From NCBI RefSeq assembly GCF_030053415.1, contig NZ_JASGBJ010000002.1, positions 682,001 through 746,000 on the forward strand: a DNA stretch of 64,000 nt, given 5' to 3'. The notes beneath the pieces were generated by a model, which ran no database searches, had not been told where the DNA came from, and saw nothing but the letters and a program-made list of their open reading frames with translations. Positions within the stretch are counted from its first letter, which is position 1, and the number at the start of each line of letters is the position of its first letter. The DNA is from Marinobacter sp. CHS3-4. Lineage in GTDB: Bacteria; Pseudomonadota; Gammaproteobacteria; Pseudomonadales; Oleiphilaceae. A program made the translations under genes and the position numbers. Below are positions 37,523-48,265 of this stretch, piece after piece.

Positions 37523-38118
37523 TACTGTTATATTCCGACGTGCTTTGCCGTTTGTCTACGGCCTGGCCTACATGCCAGAAGCCGGAGCGGCGAAAGTATA
37601 CCGATACTATTAAGCAGTTTGAACGCTGACATAGACAGTTTGAACGCCGGAGGCCCAATCATTACCGGGCACGGCGCAAAGAATATGCCCGCCGACTGAC
37701 GGAGCAGCGCCTGAATGGCAGCCGCACCACAGAGGAAACTCAAAGTCTGGCGGGAATGAAAAACCGTACGGAAAACCGACGGGCGACATCGCGAAAAATC
37801 ATTACCAGCACGCAGGGCCGGGCCGTCCAGCATACGAATACGACGTGAGACCCAAGGCACCAGCGTGAACCTGAAAACGGATAACATGCGTCTACAGACA
37901 TCGACCTCAAGCGACTCTCTACTGCGTTCTCGCAGTGGAATCGCCGACGGTAGACTCGGATCAACGGGGCTCTTCCCCGCCACTATCTGACTCGTCTGGC
38001 CGTCGGCCTGTTTCGGTACATTGTTTACTGAAACCCCACGGCACGCACGTTCTGCTTCGCTGATGAAATCCCCCCGTGTTTTCTGTCATCACAAAACGAC
38101 AGGAACCATTTCTTTCCC
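37523..38118 (+). promoter_or_regulatory. Long, structured leader of rne
   Basis: No convincing gene lies in this 596-nt region. It holds a direct repeat CAGTTTGAACGC (37615-37626 and 37636-37647), a hairpin ACTGCG-TTCT-CGCAGT (37921-37936), a hairpin CGGGG/CCCCG (37965-37979), and an enclosing stem of GCCGACGG (37943-37950) with CCGTCGGC (38000-38007), extended by AGAC/GTCT. E. coli rne has a 361-nt leader through which RNase E destabilises its own mRNA. A similar role is inferred here. The rluC promoter must also lie in this region. Confidence 0.5.
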
Positions 38119-41100
38119 ATGAAAAGAATGCTTATAAATGCAACTCATCCCGAAGAGTTGCGCGTAGCACTAGTCGACGGACAACGACTGTTTGATCTGG
38201 ACATCGAATCCAGCTCTCGCGAACAGAAAAAAGCCAACATCTACAAAGGCAAAATCACCCGCGTAGAGCCCAGCCTGGAAGCCGCGTTTGTGGACTTCGG
38301 CGCCGAACGTCACGGCTTCCTGCCGCTAAAAGAAATCTCCAAGGAATACTTCAAGAAATCCCCGGGTCAGATTGAAGGCAAGATCAACATCAAGGATGTG
38401 GTCTCGGAAGGCCAGGAAGTGATCATTCAGGTGGACAAGGAAGAACGCGGTAACAAAGGCGCAGCACTGACCACCTTCATTTCGTTGGCGGGCCGTTATC
38501 TGGTGCTGATGCCGAACAACCCACGCGCCGGCGGCATTTCGCGACGCATCGAAGGCGACGAGCGAGCACAGCTCAAAGAAGCCATGAGTGACGTGCAGGT
38601 GCCAAAATCCATGGGCATCATCGTCCGCACCGCTGGCATCGGCCGCTCAACCGAAGAACTGCAGTGGGACCTGGACTATCTGGTTCAGTTCTGGGAAGCC
38701 ATTTCCCAGGCAGCCAGCGAGCGCAAGGCACCCTTCCTGATTCATCAGGAAAGCAACGTCATCATTCGCGCAGTGCGTGACTACCTTCGCCAGGACATCG
38801 GTGAAGTTCTGATTGACGCCGACACCGTTTACGAAGACGTGCTGAGCTTTGTCCGGGCCGTGATGCCCACCTTCGAAAACAAGATCAAGCTGTACAAGGA
38901 TGAGATCCCGCTGTTCAGCCGCTATCAGATCGAAGGCCAGATTGAAACTGCGTTCCAGCGCGAAGTGAAACTGCCATCAGGCGGCTCGATCGTGATCGAC
39001 CCGACCGAAGCGCTGGTGTCCATTGACATCAACTCTTCCCGGGCCACCAAAGGTCAGGATATCGAAGAAACGGCTCGCCAGACCAACCTGGAAGCGGCAG
39101 AAGAAATTGCCCGTCAGCTTCGACTGCGCGACATGGGCGGCCTGATTGTTATCGACTTTATCGATATGACGCCGGCCAAGCACCAGCGTGAAGTGGAACA
39201 GAAAGTGCGTGAGGCGCTGGAAATTGACCGCGCCCGGGTCCAGGTGGGCAAAATCTCCCGCTTTGGCCTGCTGGAAATGTCACGCCAGCGCCTGCGCCCG
39301 TCTCTGGGCGAGACGCGAAGCGAGGTCTGCCCTCGCTGTGAGGGACAGGGCACGATTCGCGGCATCGAGTCCCTTGCGCTCAGTATCATGCGATTGATCT
39401 ACGAAGAATCTTCCAAGGAAAAAACCGGCGAGGTTCGGGCAATCGTTCCGGTCGCTGTTGCCACTTTCCTGCTCAACGAAAAGCGCAAGCAGCTTGCGGA
39501 TATCGAGTCAGGCCAGGAAGTGCAGATCATTGTGGTGCCGGCGCCGCACATGGAAACGCCTCACTTCGAAATCGTGCGTATGCGCGACGACGAATCCACT
39601 GCCGAGCATGTTTCCAGCTATCAGGTAGCAGAAGAATACAGTGCCCGTGAAGAAGAAGTTCTTGAGGCGCCGGCTACTCCGCCGCCGGTTCGCGAACAGG
39701 CTGCGGTGAAGGCCATTCGCCCGGTTGCCCCAGCGCCGGCGCCCGCCGCTCAGGCTGCCAAGACAGAAGAATCCGAGAAAGAACAGACCGAAGGCCTGTT
39801 CAGCCGTCTTGGCCGCAAGATTGCAGATTTCTTCAGCGGCGAGGAAATCATCGGTGACATTGAGCCTGATACCTCATCACCGAAACGGCCGAGCCGCGAG
39901 GATCGACGCGGACAGGGTCGTCAGGACCGTCGCAAGTCTCGCGTCGCCCGTGAAGATGATGGAGGCGAAAATACGAACAATCGCAGCGGTAATGAGCGTC
40001 GTCAGGGCGGGCAATCTACCCAGGGCAAATCCGCAAACGACGAAAACCGCAGTCGCAATCGTGGTGGAAATCGAAATCGCAGTAACGACGCAGCTGATGG
40101 CAATCAGAAGCAGGCGACCGGTTCCGAAAAATCTGCCGAGAGCCGTAAAAACGATACCCGCAAAGACGGTCAATCGCCGAATCGTGGTCGCGGCAAGGCA
40201 CAGAACCGCGACCAGAAGGCTGGCCCGGATAATCAAGAGGCTTCACAGAGCAAGCCTGCTGAGAAAAACGGCTCTGATGAAAAGCGTCGCAAGCCGCGCC
40301 GAAACCGCAACCGCGATGGTTCACCGGCGGAAACTCCGTCAACCACGCCAGCTGACAGAAAAACGGCCCGAAGCGAACGTCATCAGAAGGATACCCAACC
40401 TGAAAATGGACAGGATGTCGCTGAAAAGCCAGAGCTGAAGGCCGATCAAAAACCGGAGCAGAAAGCTCCAGAGCAGAAAGTGCCTGAGCCGATCGCTGAA
40501 GACGCTCAGAAGGCATCAGAGGCGTCCACCGAGACCAGCGCCGAAACAACGACGGAGCGTCGTCCTTCACGGCCTCGCCGGACGTCTGCCCGCAAAGCGG
40601 CAGAAAAGAAGGCAGAGCAGAACGCAGAAGCCGATGAGCAGTCCGCAAATGCGACCAACGAACCTGCTCAGCCAAAGCAGCAAGAGGCCGCTGCCTCTGC
40701 CGAGGGCGTTTCGGGAGCTCCGGAGGAACCATCTGTGAAATCCGAGAAGCCGGAAGTTGAGGCTTCAAAATCGGACACTGATACACCAACACCGGAGCAA
40801 ACGCCGGCAGCCGAGCCGGCAGCCGAGATGAGTCCCGCGAAAACCGAAGAAATGTCAGCCAACGCGGATGAAAAATCTGAGGCCGAGGCGGGCAAGACCG
40901 AGGTTCAGGCCGACAAACCCGACGTTGAGGCAGATGAAACAATAGCAGAGCAGCCTTCAGCGGCAGCTGCCGAGGCGACTGACCAGGCCAAGCCAGAACC
41001 ACAGGAGTTGCCAACAGAGCAACAACCCAAGGCCGAGACCTCGACACCGGAGCCATCCGCCACTTCGCAGATGGGCTCTGCGCCAGAAGAGCCATCCGCT

Positions 41101-41304
41101 TCTTCCGAGGCAACGTCTGCGCCGGAAGAGCCATCCGCCGCTTCCGAGCCGTCGTCTGTAGAGAAGCCATCGGCTACTCCGGAGACAGCGTCGACAGAAG
41201 CGGAGGTACCGGTCACTCCGGGCCGCGCTTACAACGACCCGCGGGAAGTACGCAAGCGTCGTCGTGCGGCTGAAGAAGCCAGCAAAACGGCCGGGAGCAA
41301 CTGA
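38119..41304 (+). CDS. rne: Ribonuclease E
   Basis: Essential endonuclease and degradosome scaffold, 1061 residues. The catalytic half aligns residue-for-residue with E. coli: S1 domain around 35-125, catalytic Asp303 (VSIDINSSR) and Asp346 (VIDFIDM), and the zinc-link cysteines 404 and 407 (CPRCEGQG). The scaffold half from about 520 is disordered. It holds a hydrophobic/amphipathic patch [15 protein letters not shown] near 555-570 that may bind membrane, an Arg/Asn-rich RNA-binding region (about 590-760), and an Ala/Glu/Pro-rich tail with repeated APEEPSA units. It ends in [11 protein letters not shown], which I recall as a short motif shared by pseudomonad RNase E proteins. Confidence 0.97.
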   Translation: MKRMLINATHPEELRVALVDGQRLFDLDIESSSREQKKANIYKGKITRVEPSLEAAFVDFGAERHGFLPLKEISKEYFKKSPGQIEGKINIKDVVSEGQEVIIQVDKEERGNKGAALTTFISLAGRYLVLMPNNPRAGGISRRIEGDERAQLKEAMSDVQVPKSMGIIVRTAGIGRSTEELQWDLDYLVQFWEAISQAASERKAPFLIHQESNVIIRAVRDYLRQDIGEVLIDADTVYEDVLSFVRAVMPTFENKIKLYKDEIPLFSRYQIEGQIETAFQREVKLPSGGSIVIDPTEALVSIDINSSRATKGQDIEETARQTNLEAAEEIARQLRLRDMGGLIVIDFIDMTPAKHQREVEQKVREALEIDRARVQVGKISRFGLLEMSRQRLRPSLGETRSEVCPRCEGQGTIRGIESLALSIMRLIYEESSKEKTGEVRAIVPVAVATFLLNEKRKQLADIESGQEVQIIVVPAPHMETPHFEIVRMRDDESTAEHVSSYQVAEEYSAREEEVLEAPATPPPVREQAAVKAIRPVAPAPAPAAQAAKTEESEKEQTEGLFSRLGRKIADFFSGEEIIGDIEPDTSSPKRPSREDRRGQGRQDRRKSRVAREDDGGENTNNRSGNERRQGGQSTQGKSANDENRSRNRGGNRNRSNDAADGNQKQATGSEKSAESRKNDTRKDGQSPNRGRGKAQNRDQKAGPDNQEASQSKPAEKNGSDEKRRKPRRNRNRDGSPAETPSTTPADRKTARSERHQKDTQPENGQDVAEKPELKADQKPEQKAPEQKVPEPIAEDAQKASEASTETSAETTTERRPSRPRRTSARKAAEKKAEQNAEADEQSANATNEPAQPKQQEAAASAEGVSGAPEEPSVKSEKPEVEASKSDTDTPTPEQTPAAEPAAEMSPAKTEEMSANADEKSEAEAGKTEVQADKPDVEADETIAEQPSAAAAEATDQAKPEPQELPTEQQPKAETSTPEPSATSQMGSAPEEPSASSEATSAPEEPSAASEPSSVEKPSATPETASTEAEVPVTPGRAYNDPREVRKRRRAAEEASKTAGSN

Positions 41305-41307
41305 TTG

Positions 41308-41847
41308 ATGCTATCCAATTCGGAGATAGAAGCTCTCGAAGACATCCTGTTCGCAGAGCCGTGGGGCGACGAAGCGGTCGACTTTTTCGGTTTGCACGGG
41401 ATTGTTTGCGCCAGCGTGGTAGGCCCGGTAGCCATGAGCGCTGACGACATCTTTGCGATGGCCACGGGTGCTGAAGCGTCTGCGAACACTGACGTTCCCA
41501 AAGCGTTCAGTCAGGCGGTGGAGAAATTGGCTCGGGATATGGCTCAGGCTCTGGACATGGGACAATCGCTTGAGCTTCCAGAGCCGGAAGACGGCGATCC
41601 AATGAATGCCCTGGAGAACTGGTGCGCCGGCTTTGTTGACACCTTTCTGGAGCATGAGGATTCCTGGCTCGAAGAGGATGAGAAAGAGACAGCAGATCTA
41701 TTGGTGCCAATGCTGACTCTGTCCGGCCTTTTCGAGGACGAGGATTTCCAGAAAGTCCGAAAAGACGAGAAGCTGTCGCGTCAAATGTCCGATGCTATCC
41801 CGGATTCACTGACCGATCTCTACCTCTTGTTCCACGCGCCGGACTAG
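41308..41847 (+). CDS. YecA/YgfB (UPF0149) family protein
   Basis: 179 residues from the ATG at 41308, four nt after the rne stop. LSNSEIEALEDILF, LHGIVCASVVGP and NWCAGFVDTFLEHEDSW are typical of UPF0149, a helical acidic family of unknown function. There is no C-terminal SEC-C zinc motif. Very close spacing suggests cotranscription with rne. The end overlaps rnm by four bases. Confidence 0.82.
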   Translation: MLSNSEIEALEDILFAEPWGDEAVDFFGLHGIVCASVVGPVAMSADDIFAMATGAEASANTDVPKAFSQAVEKLARDMAQALDMGQSLELPEPEDGDPMNALENWCAGFVDTFLEHEDSWLEEDEKETADLLVPMLTLSGLFEDEDFQKVRKDEKLSRQMSDAIPDSLTDLYLLFHAPD

Positions 41848-42722
41848 GCGCGCTCGGGCAAACCAACCGGTTGTTTGAAATGATGCCAGACGGGTTCAAC
41901 GCCGTCTGGCATTTTCATAATGCGGCCCAACTCACACCAGGGGGAACCGGGGAAATGAAAGTCGCTACCCTGAGAAGCAAGCAGCTCCTCACGACGACAC
42001 AGTTCAGCTAAAAACCCCAGGTCACCACTCGACTGGCCTGACGTAGACACTTCCATTGCCCTCCCACCTGCGCGCTTGAAATCTGACACCAGAGCCCTTA
42101 GCTTCGTCGCCGTTAATTTGTACTTCCGGGGGTGCGCTAGCACGGCAATCCCACCCGCATCGACAATCCACTGAACAATATCCTCCAGCTCTGGCCAAAA
42201 TGCCTTAACGTCGCCAGGCTTTCCCTGCCCCAGGTACCGCTTGAACGCCTGATTGATGTCCTTCACCACACCTTCATTGACCAGAACTCTGGCGAAATGA
42301 GGGCGACCGGGGACGTCGCCATTGGCTGCCGTCGTTGCCTTGTCCAGCAGATCGTCCACACCGACTTTGCTCAGTTTGTCGGCAATGGCCCGAGCCCTGC
42401 CCCACCGATTGGCGTGTTGTGTTTCCATGGCCTTCAGAAAAGTCTCAGAGCGAGGATCAAAATCCAGCCCGACGATGTGGATGGTATGGCTGCGCCAAAC
42501 GCACGAAAGCTCGGTTCCCGGAATCAGGGACATCCCAGAGCGTTCTGCCGCTGCTCGGGCCTCTGACAGACCGACAATGGTGTCATGATCCGTCAGGGCG
42601 AGGTGGGTTACGCCCTGCTCGGCCGCACGACTAATCAGATCCTCCGGCGACAGAGCGCCGTCTGATGCCGTACTGTGGCAATGCAAGTCGATGCAGAATG
42701 AAGCGTCTTGGGTTATAGTCAC
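41844..42722 (-). CDS. rnm: PHP-domain phosphatase / RNase AM
   Basis: 292 residues. PHP metal ligands are visible: IDLHCHSTASDGALSPE, LALTDHDTIVGLSEA, PGTELSC, VLAHPRKY and SQGSDFHFPGSPW. The E. coli homologue (YciV/TrpH) removes 3'-phosphate from pAp and acts as a 5'-3' RNase maturing rRNA 5' ends. The start codon is GTG at 42722. It is divergent from the YciI gene and convergent with the UPF0149 gene. Confidence 0.92.
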   Translation of the reverse strand: MTITQDASFCIDLHCHSTASDGALSPEDLISRAAEQGVTHLALTDHDTIVGLSEARAAAERSGMSLIPGTELSCVWRSHTIHIVGLDFDPRSETFLKAMETQHANRWGRARAIADKLSKVGVDDLLDKATTAANGDVPGRPHFARVLVNEGVVKDINQAFKRYLGQGKPGDVKAFWPELEDIVQWIVDAGGIAVLAHPRKYKLTATKLRALVSDFKRAGGRAMEVSTSGQSSGDLGFLAELCRREELLASQGSDFHFPGSPWCELGRIMKMPDGVEPVWHHFKQPVGLPERA

Positions 42723-42804
42723 AAAAATTCCGGACAGTCAGTCAATGGGTGCTCAGTGTAACAGCCGCAACTGACCCACACGAACGCCATACACGGAGAA
42801 CTGA

Positions 42805-43104
42805 ATGTATTACGCAATCATCAGTCAGGACGTTGAAGAAAGCCTGCCACTGCGGGCCAAGGCGCGACCTGCCCACATCGACAGACTGAACGTCCTCAAA
42901 GACGAAGGACGCCTTCTGGTTGCCGGCCCCCACCCCGCGCTGGACACGCCGGAACCCGGTGATGCCGGTTTCACTGGCAGCCTTGTGATTGCCGAATTCG
43001 ATTCTCTGGAAGCCGCCAAAACCTGGGCCGATTCAGACCCCTACGTTGAGGCCGGCGTTTACAGCAATGTGGTGGTAAAGCCATTCAAGGCGGTACTACC
43101 CTGA
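42805..43104 (+). CDS. yciI: YciI family protein
   Basis: 99-residue ferredoxin-like-fold protein. [31 protein letters not shown] with the conserved histidine, and [21 protein letters not shown] identify the YCII family. Its biochemical role is unknown. It is divergent from rnm, a neighbour arrangement also seen in other gammaproteobacteria. Confidence 0.92.
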   Translation: MYYAIISQDVEESLPLRAKARPAHIDRLNVLKDEGRLLVAGPHPALDTPEPGDAGFTGSLVIAEFDSLEAAKTWADSDPYVEAGVYSNVVVKPFKAVLP

Positions 43105-43175
43105 GCAGCAACTGGCAAAAACTCGCCATGGATGAGGGTTTTTTAATGAACCCGGCCTTGTATGAAAAGGCAACT

Positions 43176-43892
43176 ATGACAAAATTGCGCGTCGAAACAC
43201 TGTTACAGGGATCTCTACCAGTGCCATCACTTCGATCACTATTGTGCTGCCTACTTCTTACTCTGAATGCCTCTGTCGCCTGGGCTGAGACCGTCTACGT
43301 GGACGATAATCTTTACGCTCCGATTCGAAGCGGCCAGGGAACCCAGTACCGAATTCTTCATTCCGGCGTTCGCAGCGGCACCCCGCTGGAGTTGATTGAG
43401 CGCTCTGAATCCGGTTACTCCAGGGTAAGAACACCCGATGGCATTGAAGGCTGGATGGTTTCCCGTTATCTGACAGAGACGCCGATCGCCCGGCAGCGGC
43501 TCGAAAGTGCCAACCGACAGCTCGAGCAGATGAAGGAAACAGTATCGTCTTTGCAATCTCAATTGGCGGAAGTCACTGAAGAGCGCGATACCCTGAGCAG
43601 TTCCGAGGAAAGACTGGAAGCGAGGGCCGGGCGACTGAGTCAGGAACTCCAGGAAATCAAAACCGTGGCGGCCGATTCACTGAACCTGAACCGACGCAAT
43701 GAAGAACTCAGGAACGAAAACCAGAAGCTGAAAAATGATCTGGAAGTCCTGACCGCCGAAAAAGAGCGCCTCGAAGCAAACAAAGACTCCGATTTCATGT
43801 TGATTGGCGCAGGCCTCGTGTTCAGCGGCGTTATTCTGGCGCTCATCGTTCCAGCGCTTAAGCCAACGCGGAAAACAGATAACTGGGTCTGA
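43176..43892 (+). CDS. SH3-domain envelope protein (YgiM-like, TIGR04211 type)
   Basis: 238 residues from the ATG at 43176, which has AAGG five nt upstream. ATG 43146 with GAGGG and a GTG near 43219 are alternatives. A signal peptide ends at SVAWA. A bacterial SH3 domain follows (YVDDNLYAPIRSGQGTQYRIL, then GIEGWMVSRYL), then a coiled coil of about 90 residues rich in Glu, Leu and Arg. A C-terminal membrane helix (FMLIGAGLVFSGVILALIVPAL) and basic tail close the protein. Predicted to be anchored in the inner membrane facing the periplasm. Its function is unknown. Confidence 0.85.
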   Translation: MTKLRVETLLQGSLPVPSLRSLLCCLLLTLNASVAWAETVYVDDNLYAPIRSGQGTQYRILHSGVRSGTPLELIERSESGYSRVRTPDGIEGWMVSRYLTETPIARQRLESANRQLEQMKETVSSLQSQLAEVTEERDTLSSSEERLEARAGRLSQELQEIKTVAADSLNLNRRNEELRNENQKLKNDLEVLTAEKERLEANKDSDFMLIGAGLVFSGVILALIVPALKPTRKTDNWV

Positions 43893-43983
43893 CAAGCCGG
43901 CCCTGACAAGAAAACCTGACCGCCGCCCCCTCGGGCGGCCGCACCTCCCTCTCCCCCTGAAAACCCCACATATTGTGTTATTT

Positions 43984-43994
43984 TTGAGACTCAA
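43984..43994. other. Palindrome upstream of the PilZ gene
   Basis: TTGAGACTCAA is an 11-nt perfect palindrome in an AT-rich stretch about 100 nt before the PilZ gene. It could be an operator or part of a promoter; no consensus match is claimed. Confidence 0.25.
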
Positions 43995-44096
43995 TACTAA
44001 ATATAAGGGTTTTCTGCGTTTTTATTCCGATGAATTCTTTGACGGTTTTATCCAGACACTTTATAAATAGTGAAACAACAAGCAGGAGAAAAAGTG

Positions 44097-44399
44097 ATGT
44101 CTGTGACCATGAAAGACTATTCAGAGAAACGCGATTTTCACCGTATGAGAATGAACTCTGAAATCGAGCTGACAGACAGTCAGGGGGTTGCGCTGGCGGG
44201 TGTATGTAGGGATTTAAGCGGAACCGGCATGCAGCTCTTTGTTGAGCGTGAATTTGCGGAAGGTGACGAGATCCATACGCTTCTACCGTCCAGCAACGAC
44301 CAGTTTCCACCCTTTGAAACCGTCTGCCGGGTTCTGAGGTGCGAACCTGAGTCAGACGGCTTCCTGGTGGGTGCCGAGATAGTCAAAGTAAAACGCTAG
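44097..44399 (+). CDS. PilZ-domain c-di-GMP-binding protein
   Basis: 100 residues, a stand-alone PilZ domain. The arginine motif is EKRDFHRMRM (RxxxR type) and the second motif is CRDLSGTGMQL (D/NxSxxG), so c-di-GMP binding is expected. ATG at 44097 with GGAG eight nt upstream; a GTG at 44070 is less likely. It is preceded by an AT-rich region with its own probable promoter. The window also encodes a c-di-GMP phosphodiesterase candidate and another EAL protein. Confidence 0.9.
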   Translation: MSVTMKDYSEKRDFHRMRMNSEIELTDSQGVALAGVCRDLSGTGMQLFVEREFAEGDEIHTLLPSSNDQFPPFETVCRVLRCEPESDGFLVGAEIVKVKR

Positions 44400-44406
44400 G
44401 CTCTCG

Positions 44407-44438
44407 AGCCCCTGATCAGTCAGTCTTCAGGGGCTTTT
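44407..44438 (+). terminator. Terminator of the PilZ gene, inside the end of rraA
   Basis: Stem AGCCCCTGA/TCAGGGGCT (44407-44415 with 44427-44435) followed by TTTT. The loop and right arm are the last codons and stop of the convergent rraA gene. Confidence 0.75.
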
Positions 44439-44898
44439 CAGACACCACGATGCCATTGTTATCGGCGTACACGAAGTGCCCCGGATGGAAAGTCACGCCA
44501 CCGAAAGTGACAGGAACGTTCAGTTGTCCAACGCCGTGCTTTTCGGTTTTTCTGGGGTGTGTGCCCAGAGCCTGAACCCCGAGTTCAGTCTTGCCAATCA
44601 CGTCCACATCGCGGATGCAGCCATAAATAATCAGTCCCGCCCAGCCGTTGCTTACGGCTTTTTCGGCTAACATATCGCCCAGCAAGGCTGCGCGCTTTGA
44701 ACCACCGCCATCGACGACCATGACTTTGCCGTTTCCCGGCAGAGCAACCTGTTCCTTGACAACCGAGTTATCCTCGAAGCATTTAACGGTGACAATTTCT
44801 CCACCGAAATTATCCACGCCGCCAAAATTGCGGAACCCCGGCTCTACGGCCTGGATTTCCGGATAGTCGTCACACAGATCGGGAGTTACGATAGGCAC
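44416..44898 (-). CDS. rraA: Regulator of RNase E activity A
   Basis: 160-residue trimeric protein that binds the RNase E scaffold and inhibits it. [40 protein letters not shown] and [12 protein letters not shown] are typical. The start is GTG with AGGAG nine nt upstream. Several RraA-fold proteins are instead aldolases or demethylmenaquinone methyltransferase-like; length and N-terminus here favour RraA. Its target gene rne is only 3 kb away. Confidence 0.93.
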   Translation of the reverse strand: MPIVTPDLCDDYPEIQAVEPGFRNFGGVDNFGGEIVTVKCFEDNSVVKEQVALPGNGKVMVVDGGGSKRAALLGDMLAEKAVSNGWAGLIIYGCIRDVDVIGKTELGVQALGTHPRKTEKHGVGQLNVPVTFGGVTFHPGHFVYADNNGIVVSEKPLKTD

Positions 44899-44934
44899 GT
44901 TAGCGCTCTCCTCTTAAGCTAAATGGTCAGAATG

Positions 44935-47307
44935 TCAGTCGATTTTCTCGTCGGCCAGGAAGAACCAGGTATCAAGCACCGAGTCGGGGTTCAAAGACAC
45001 TGAATCGATGCCCTGATCCATCAGCCATTTCGCCAGGTCCGGATGATCTGACGGTCCCTGACCACAGATACCAATGTACTTGTTCGCTTTACGGCACGCC
45101 TGAATAGCGCTTGCCAGCAACAATTTAACGGCTTCGTTACGCTCATCAAACAGGTGCGCAATAATACCGGAATCCCGATCCAGGCCCAGTGTAAGCTGAG
45201 TCAGATCGTTTGATCCGATGGAGAAACCGTCAAAGTGCTCAAGGAACTGATCGGCCAGAAGCGCGTTGGCTGGCAGTTCGCACATCATGATAACCCTTAG
45301 CCCGTTGTCACCACGCTTCAGGCCGTTTTCTGCCAACAGATTGACCACCTGCTCCGCTTCGCCCACCGTGCGAACAAAAGGCACCATCACCTCGACGTTA
45401 GTGAGGCCCATCTCGTTTCGTACCTTCTTGAGCGCGCGACACTCCAGCTCAAAACAATCGCGGAAGGTGTCAGAGATGTAGCGGGATGCGCCACGGAAGC
45501 CGAGCATCGGGTTTTCTTCGTCCGGCTCGTACAGGGTGCCGCCAATCAAGTTGGCGTATTCGTTAGATTTAAAGTCAGACAAACGCACGATGACTTTTTT
45601 CGGCGCGAACGCCGCCGCCAGAGTGGAAATACCCTCCACCAGTTTGTCGACGTAGAAATCCACTGGAGAGCTGTAGCCCGAGATGCGTTTTTCAACCGTC
45701 TGGCGGATGTCCCTGGGCAGGCCATCGAAATTCAACAGGGCTTTAGGATGTACCCCGATCATCCGGTTAATGATGAATTCCAGTCTGGCCAAACCAACAC
45801 CCTCGTTGGGCAATGCCTGGAAATCAAAGGCGCGGTCCGGGTTGCCGACGTTCATCATAATCTTGAACGGGATGTTCGGCATGGAATCCACGGTGTTCTC
45901 TTTCAGCTCGAAATCGAGACTGCCCTCGTAGATCATGCCAGTATCGCCCTCGGCACAGGATACAGTGACTTCCTGACCATCTTTCAGCTGTTCGGTGGCA
46001 TCGCCACAACCGACAACCGCCGGGATACCCAGTTCACGGGCAATGATAGCGGCATGGCAAGTGCGACCGCCACGATCCGTCACGATGGCGGAAGCGCGTT
46101 TCATCACCGGCTCCCAATCCGGATCGGTCATATCGGTAACCAGCACATCGCCCGCCTGCACGCGATCCATCTCTTTGATGCTGTTAATAATCTTCACCGG
46201 GCCACTGCCAATTTTGTGGCCGATACTGCGGCCTTCCACCAGCACCTTGCCCGTCTCGTTCAGCAGATAGCGCTCCATGACGTTGGCACTGGCGCGACTT
46301 TTTACCGTTTCAGGACGCGCCTGAACGATGTAGATGCGGCCGTCATCACCATCTTTCGCCCACTCGATGTCCATCGGGCGCTGGTAGTGCTCTTCGATGA
46401 TCATGGCCTGCTTGGCCAGTTCTTCCACTTCGGCATCGGTGATACAGAACTTGTTCCGTTCGTCCTGATCCACTTTCACGGTTTCCACATACTGACCGGC
46501 CGACGGATCCGTGTGGTAAACCATTTTGATCGCCTTGCTACCCAGATTGCGACGCAGTACGGCCGGGCGTCCTTCTGCCAGGGTCGGTTTGTGAACGTAG
46601 AATTCGTCGGGGTTGACCGCCCCTTGCACCACAGTTTCGCCCAGACCATAAGAGCCGGTCACAAAGACCACGTCCCGAAAACCGGACTCCGTATCCAGAG
46701 TAAACATGACGCCGGAAGCCGCCGTCTCACTGCGCACCATTTTCTGAATGCCAGCAGACAGGGCCACCTGCTTGTGATCAAAGCCGTGATGGACGCGATA
46801 AGAAATGGCTCGATCGTTAAACAGGGAGGCAAACACTTCCTTGATGGAAGTACGCACCTGCTCCAGGCCAACCACGTTCAGGAAGGTTTCCTGTTGCCCT
46901 GCGAAGGAAGCATCCGGAAGATCCTCGGCCGTAGCTGAAGAGCGTACCGCAACCGCCATGTTGTCATTGCCGCCCTGCAGTTTGGCGTAGGCCTCCTTCA
47001 ACGGCTCTTCAAGAGCTTCCGGGAACGGCATGTCAATGATCCACTGGCGGATCTGTGACCCAACACGGGCCAACTCGTTGACGTCGTTGACATCCAGAAC
47101 GTCCAGCGCGTTGTCAATCTTTTCCCGCAGCCCATCTTTCGCGAGGAATTCCCGATAGGCATTGGCAGTGGTGGCAAACCCACCAGGGACGGTAACACCA
47201 GCGTTGGCAAGATTACTGATCATTTCGCCGAGTGAGGCGTTTTTACCGCCTACCCGGTCCACGTCAGACATTCCGAGGTGGTCAAACCAGATGATGTTAT
47301 CTTCCAA
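44935..47307 (-). CDS. ppsA: Phosphoenolpyruvate synthase
   Basis: Makes PEP from pyruvate and ATP for gluconeogenesis. The ATP-grasp domain has [10 protein letters not shown] and [21 protein letters not shown]. The phospho-histidine is in [23 protein letters not shown]. The C-terminal PEP domain ends with [18 protein letters not shown] and [13 protein letters not shown] start at TTG 47307 (790 residues, E. coli 792; GGGAG upstream). An ATG at 47379 would add 24 residues and run into the ppsR promoter. It is divergent from its regulator ppsR. Confidence 0.96.
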   Translation of the reverse strand: MEDNIIWFDHLGMSDVDRVGGKNASLGEMISNLANAGVTVPGGFATTANAYREFLAKDGLREKIDNALDVLDVNDVNELARVGSQIRQWIIDMPFPEALEEPLKEAYAKLQGGNDNMAVAVRSSATAEDLPDASFAGQQETFLNVVGLEQVRTSIKEVFASLFNDRAISYRVHHGFDHKQVALSAGIQKMVRSETAASGVMFTLDTESGFRDVVFVTGSYGLGETVVQGAVNPDEFYVHKPTLAEGRPAVLRRNLGSKAIKMVYHTDPSAGQYVETVKVDQDERNKFCITDAEVEELAKQAMIIEEHYQRPMDIEWAKDGDDGRIYIVQARPETVKSRASANVMERYLLNETGKVLVEGRSIGHKIGSGPVKIINSIKEMDRVQAGDVLVTDMTDPDWEPVMKRASAIVTDRGGRTCHAAIIARELGIPAVVGCGDATEQLKDGQEVTVSCAEGDTGMIYEGSLDFELKENTVDSMPNIPFKIMMNVGNPDRAFDFQALPNEGVGLARLEFIINRMIGVHPKALLNFDGLPRDIRQTVEKRISGYSSPVDFYVDKLVEGISTLAAAFAPKKVIVRLSDFKSNEYANLIGGTLYEPDEENPMLGFRGASRYISDTFRDCFELECRALKKVRNEMGLTNVEVMVPFVRTVGEAEQVVNLLAENGLKRGDNGLRVIMMCELPANALLADQFLEHFDGFSIGSNDLTQLTLGLDRDSGIIAHLFDERNEAVKLLLASAIQACRKANKYIGICGQGPSDHPDLAKWLMDQGIDSVSLNPDSVLDTWFFLADEKID

Positions 47308-47421
47308 AGCGAGTCTCCCTTGATTGATTCCTGTACGGGCTATCGAACTTGGCGTGTATGATACTGTAACCTGTGGCAATTACCTAGGGAACCCGCCAAA
47401 AACGGAGCCTGACCGACCATC

Positions 47422-48237
47422 ATGAGACGCACTGCCTTTTTCATTTCTGACGGTACTGGCCTGACCGCTGAAGCGCTCGGCCACAGCCTTCTTGCACAGT
47501 TTGAGAAAATTGATTTCGAGCGGGTCACCGTTCCCTATATTGACGACACCGAAAAGGCCCATGAGATGGTCAAGCGGATCAACGAAGCCGCCGAGACCGA
47601 CGGGGCCAGACCACTGGTGTTCGACACCATCGTAAACAGCGACATTCGCGACGTGATTGCCGGTGGCGATGGCTTTATGGTGGACATCTTCGGCACCTTC
47701 CTGAATCCGCTGGAGCAGGAACTGCAGTCGTCTTCGTCCTACTCAGTTGGCAAATCCCACGCCATCAACAACGCAGGTCGGTATGAACGGCGCATCGACG
47801 CGGTGAATTTCGCGCTCGACAACGACGACGGAGCCCGCACACGACACTATGATGAAGCGGATTTGATTCTGGTAGGTGCGTCTCGCAGCGGCAAGACACC
47901 AACCTGCCTGTATCTGGCCTTGCAGTACGGGGTGAAGGCAGCCAACTATCCGATTACGGAAGAAGACCTGGACGATCAGAGCGTGCCAGCAGCGTTGCGT
48001 CCTCATAAGCAGAAGTTATTTGGCCTGACCATTGACCCGGAAAGGCTGGCGACCATCCGCAATGAGCGCAGACCGAACTCGCGCTATTCCTCAATCAAGC
48101 AATGCATGCTGGAAATCGAAGAAATCGAACTGATGTATCGGCGTGAACGCATTCCCTACCTGAACACGACGGCTTATTCGATTGAAGAGATATCCACTCG
48201 CATCATGGTGACCACGGGGCTCAAGCGAAACCGCTGA
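47422..48237 (+). CDS. ppsR: PEP synthase regulatory kinase/pyrophosphorylase
   Basis: 271-residue DUF299 protein that inactivates PEP synthase by ADP-dependent phosphorylation and reactivates it by phosphorolysis. [20 protein letters not shown] at the start and the P-loop [17 protein letters not shown] identify it. It is divergent from ppsA with 114 nt between the start codons, the usual arrangement. Confidence 0.95.
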   Translation: MRRTAFFISDGTGLTAEALGHSLLAQFEKIDFERVTVPYIDDTEKAHEMVKRINEAAETDGARPLVFDTIVNSDIRDVIAGGDGFMVDIFGTFLNPLEQELQSSSSYSVGKSHAINNAGRYERRIDAVNFALDNDDGARTRHYDEADLILVGASRSGKTPTCLYLALQYGVKAANYPITEEDLDDQSVPAALRPHKQKLFGLTIDPERLATIRNERRPNSRYSSIKQCMLEIEEIELMYRRERIPYLNTTAYSIEEISTRIMVTTGLKRNR

Positions 48238-48243
48238 GCCCCG
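48215..48243. other. Hairpin at the ppsR 3' end
   Basis: Perfect 9-bp stem CGGGGCTCA/TGAGCCCCG spanning the ppsR stop codon, without a T-run. It lies between convergent ppsR and the M16 gene and may be a Rho-assisted or processed 3' end. Confidence 0.4.
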
Positions 48244-48265
48244 CAGGCCGCGCGATGACTTGAAC

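Noticed and set aside
37756..37848. Possible 30-codon upstream ORF in the rne leader with a GGGA site
   Set aside because: Short, Arg/Asn-rich and without conservation evidence; kept only as part of the leader.
37528..37983. 151-codon minus-strand frame in the rluC-rne gap
   Set aside because: No recognisable domain or signal, and it overlaps the structured leader of rne; composition looks non-coding.
40016..41170. 384-codon minus-strand frame inside rne
   Set aside because: It is opposite the low-complexity scaffold of RNase E; the Arg/Pro-rich translation reflects the repetitive sequence.
45748..46938. 396-codon plus-strand frame inside ppsA
   Set aside because: Antisense shadow of a fully recognised gene, without a ribosome site or family motifs.
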